This document shows positions 44,604 to 45,145 of a stretch of 45,145 bases of DNA, one piece after another (the first letter of the stretch is position 1; the number at the start of each line of letters is the position of its first letter). A program made the translations under genes and the position numbers. Location of the stretch: the NCBI RefSeq assembly GCF_000159995.1, contig NZ_GG700644.1:53452-98596 (forward strand), in the 5' to 3' direction. The notes under the pieces are model-generated. The model searched no databases. It saw nothing but the letters and a program-made list of their open reading frames with translations, and was not told the origin of the DNA. Source of the stretch: Alloprevotella tannerae ATCC 51259 (lineage in GTDB: Bacteria > Bacteroidota > Bacteroidia > Bacteroidales > Bacteroidaceae).

Positions 44604-44687
44604 TGTTTGCTGCCGGCAAACTATCGTTTGCTCGGAAGAAACTATCGTTTGGTGGCAGCAAACCATAGTTTGGCGCCACCAAACCAT
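44604..44687 (+). repeat. dispersed 21-bp-period palindromic repeat, copy 3
   Basis: Modules start at about 44605 (GTTTGCTGCCGGCAAAC), 44626 (GTTTGCTCGGAAGAAAC, most diverged), 44647 (GTTTGGTGGCAGCAAAC) and 44668 (GTTTGGCGCCACCAAAC). Linkers are TATC, TATC, CATA and CATA. The spacing is 21 bp and the orientation of the YATY linkers is the same as in copies 1 and 2. Confidence 0.92.
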
Positions 44688-44998
44688 ATAAAAATAAAAG
44701 TTGATCACTCAAGGCTTGAGGCGACAGGAATATTTTTTTAAGATAATTAGAATCCGATGCACCATCATCGAAAAATAAAGGGAAAACGCCGAACTTGATC
44801 GTAAATTCACGGATTTTTTCCCTTAGATCCCCCTTCAATGTTTAATGTTTATAATAAAAAGAAGGGAAGGGGAGCAGCAAAGACCGTTTTTTTAATCCCG
44901 GTTTTAGGTTGTCTTTTGGGGATTCTGCTATTTCTGCATGTCAAATTTTGCCATCTCCGGATTTATTTTCGTTTTTGCGTAAAAAAGTTTGTTGTGTG

Positions 44999-45030
44999 TT
45001 TGGTTGTAATGGGATTTTGTTCTACTTTTG
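44999..45030 (+). promoter_or_regulatory. consensus promoter for the gene at the right edge
   Basis: TTTG (44999-45002), a 20-bp spacer, TACTTTTG (45023-45030): a perfect match to the Bacteroidota consensus. Transcription should start near 45037. Confidence 0.75.
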
Positions 45031-45104
45031 CACTCGCTTTCCAGCGCCGAGGCGTTAGGTTTAGCATCAAGAAAGCGATCTTTGAAAGAATTCCATAGAC
45101 TTTT

Positions 45105-45145
45105 ATGCAGAAGAAGCAGAAAGAGTTTCAATCCGAGGATGCTTC
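45105..45145 (+). CDS. start of an unidentified gene (truncated by the window edge)
   Basis: ATG at 45105 follows the consensus promoter by about 70 bp. The 13 complete codons read MQKKQKEFQSEDA and remain open to the edge. The lysine-rich start gives no family. The call rests on the promoter and start position only. Confidence 0.5.
   Translation, partial: MQKKQKEFQSEDA

Larger units (their letters stand above)
44215..45104. other. gene-free region holding 21-bp palindromic repeat copy 3
   Basis: About 890 bp between the rubredoxin terminator and the gene starting at the right edge. It contains the third copy of the palindromic repeat (44604-44687) and a full promoter at its right end. The frame 44838-45098 is open but covers that promoter and shows no domain, so I do not support it. 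Confidence 0.55.

Noticed and set aside
44838-45098. 86-aa hydrophobic frame near the right edge
   Set aside because: It covers a perfect promoter and has no family signature; the promoter is the better explanation of the sequence.

Overview
The window reads as chromosomal DNA of a Bacteroidales bacterium (Bacteroidota). Evidence: repeated upstream elements of the form TTTG-N19-21-TAnnTTTG, the sigma-ABfr-type promoter of this phylum; a GLPGLI-family protein beside a TonB-receptor-like barrel; a psd-pssA-DUF4834 cluster; a long LptF/LptG-type permease; a probable glycine-lipid acyltransferase pair; and a two-domain HU-like DNA-binding protein. Genus cannot be fixed from sequence alone; an oral or gut Prevotellaceae or Porphyromonadaceae type is my guess.

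Layout. 1-4.2 kb: AT-rich accessory DNA with two minus-strand DUF262 (GmrS-like) genes, the upstream one frameshifted and the downstream one carrying a DUF1524 nuclease domain. 4.7-8.3 kb: outer-membrane barrel plus GLPGLI operon. 8.4-9.5 kb: a small membrane protein and an SDR oxidoreductase. 10.1-12.3 kb: a SulP anion transporter whose STAS domain is split by a 534-bp array of about 24 copies of a 22/23-bp repeat. 12.6-15.6 kb: a membrane protein and the pta-ackA acetate operon. 15.7-18.7 kb: tadA, yraN, birA and a MATE exporter. 18.9-21.1 kb: pyrH and a membrane acyltransferase. 21.3-26.4 kb: a TolC/HlyD/ABC-permease/ABC-permease export operon without an ATPase gene. 26.6-30.1 kb: McrBC restriction genes and an HU-like DNA-binding gene with a strikingly periodic upstream region. 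31.0-34.5 kb: phospholipid genes (psd, pssA), DUF4834, cdaA and folP. 34.7-36.9 kb: murF, efp and a CAU tRNA sharing a bidirectional terminator with efp. 37.7-41.7 kb: LptF/G permease, ribBA and a BI-1/YccA protein. 42.0-44.2 kb: glsA/glsB-like lipid acyltransferases and rubredoxin. A new gene starts at the right edge behind a consensus promoter.

How it works together. Most genes are housekeeping (acetate formation, nucleotide, cell-wall, riboflavin, folate, phospholipid and c-di-AMP synthesis). Embedded in them are two probable anti-phage or restriction modules (DUF262 pair; McrBC) and unusual repeat DNA. Three classes stand out: (i) the 22/23-bp array inside the SulP gene; (ii) a dispersed intergenic family present three times (about 19.86, 37.43 and 44.60 kb), each copy holding four palindromic 17-bp modules at a 21-bp period; (iii) a 22/44-bp periodic tract between the promoter and start of the HU-like gene. 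All have periods near two helical turns. The family in (ii) and the array in (i) are the best candidates here for something not previously described.
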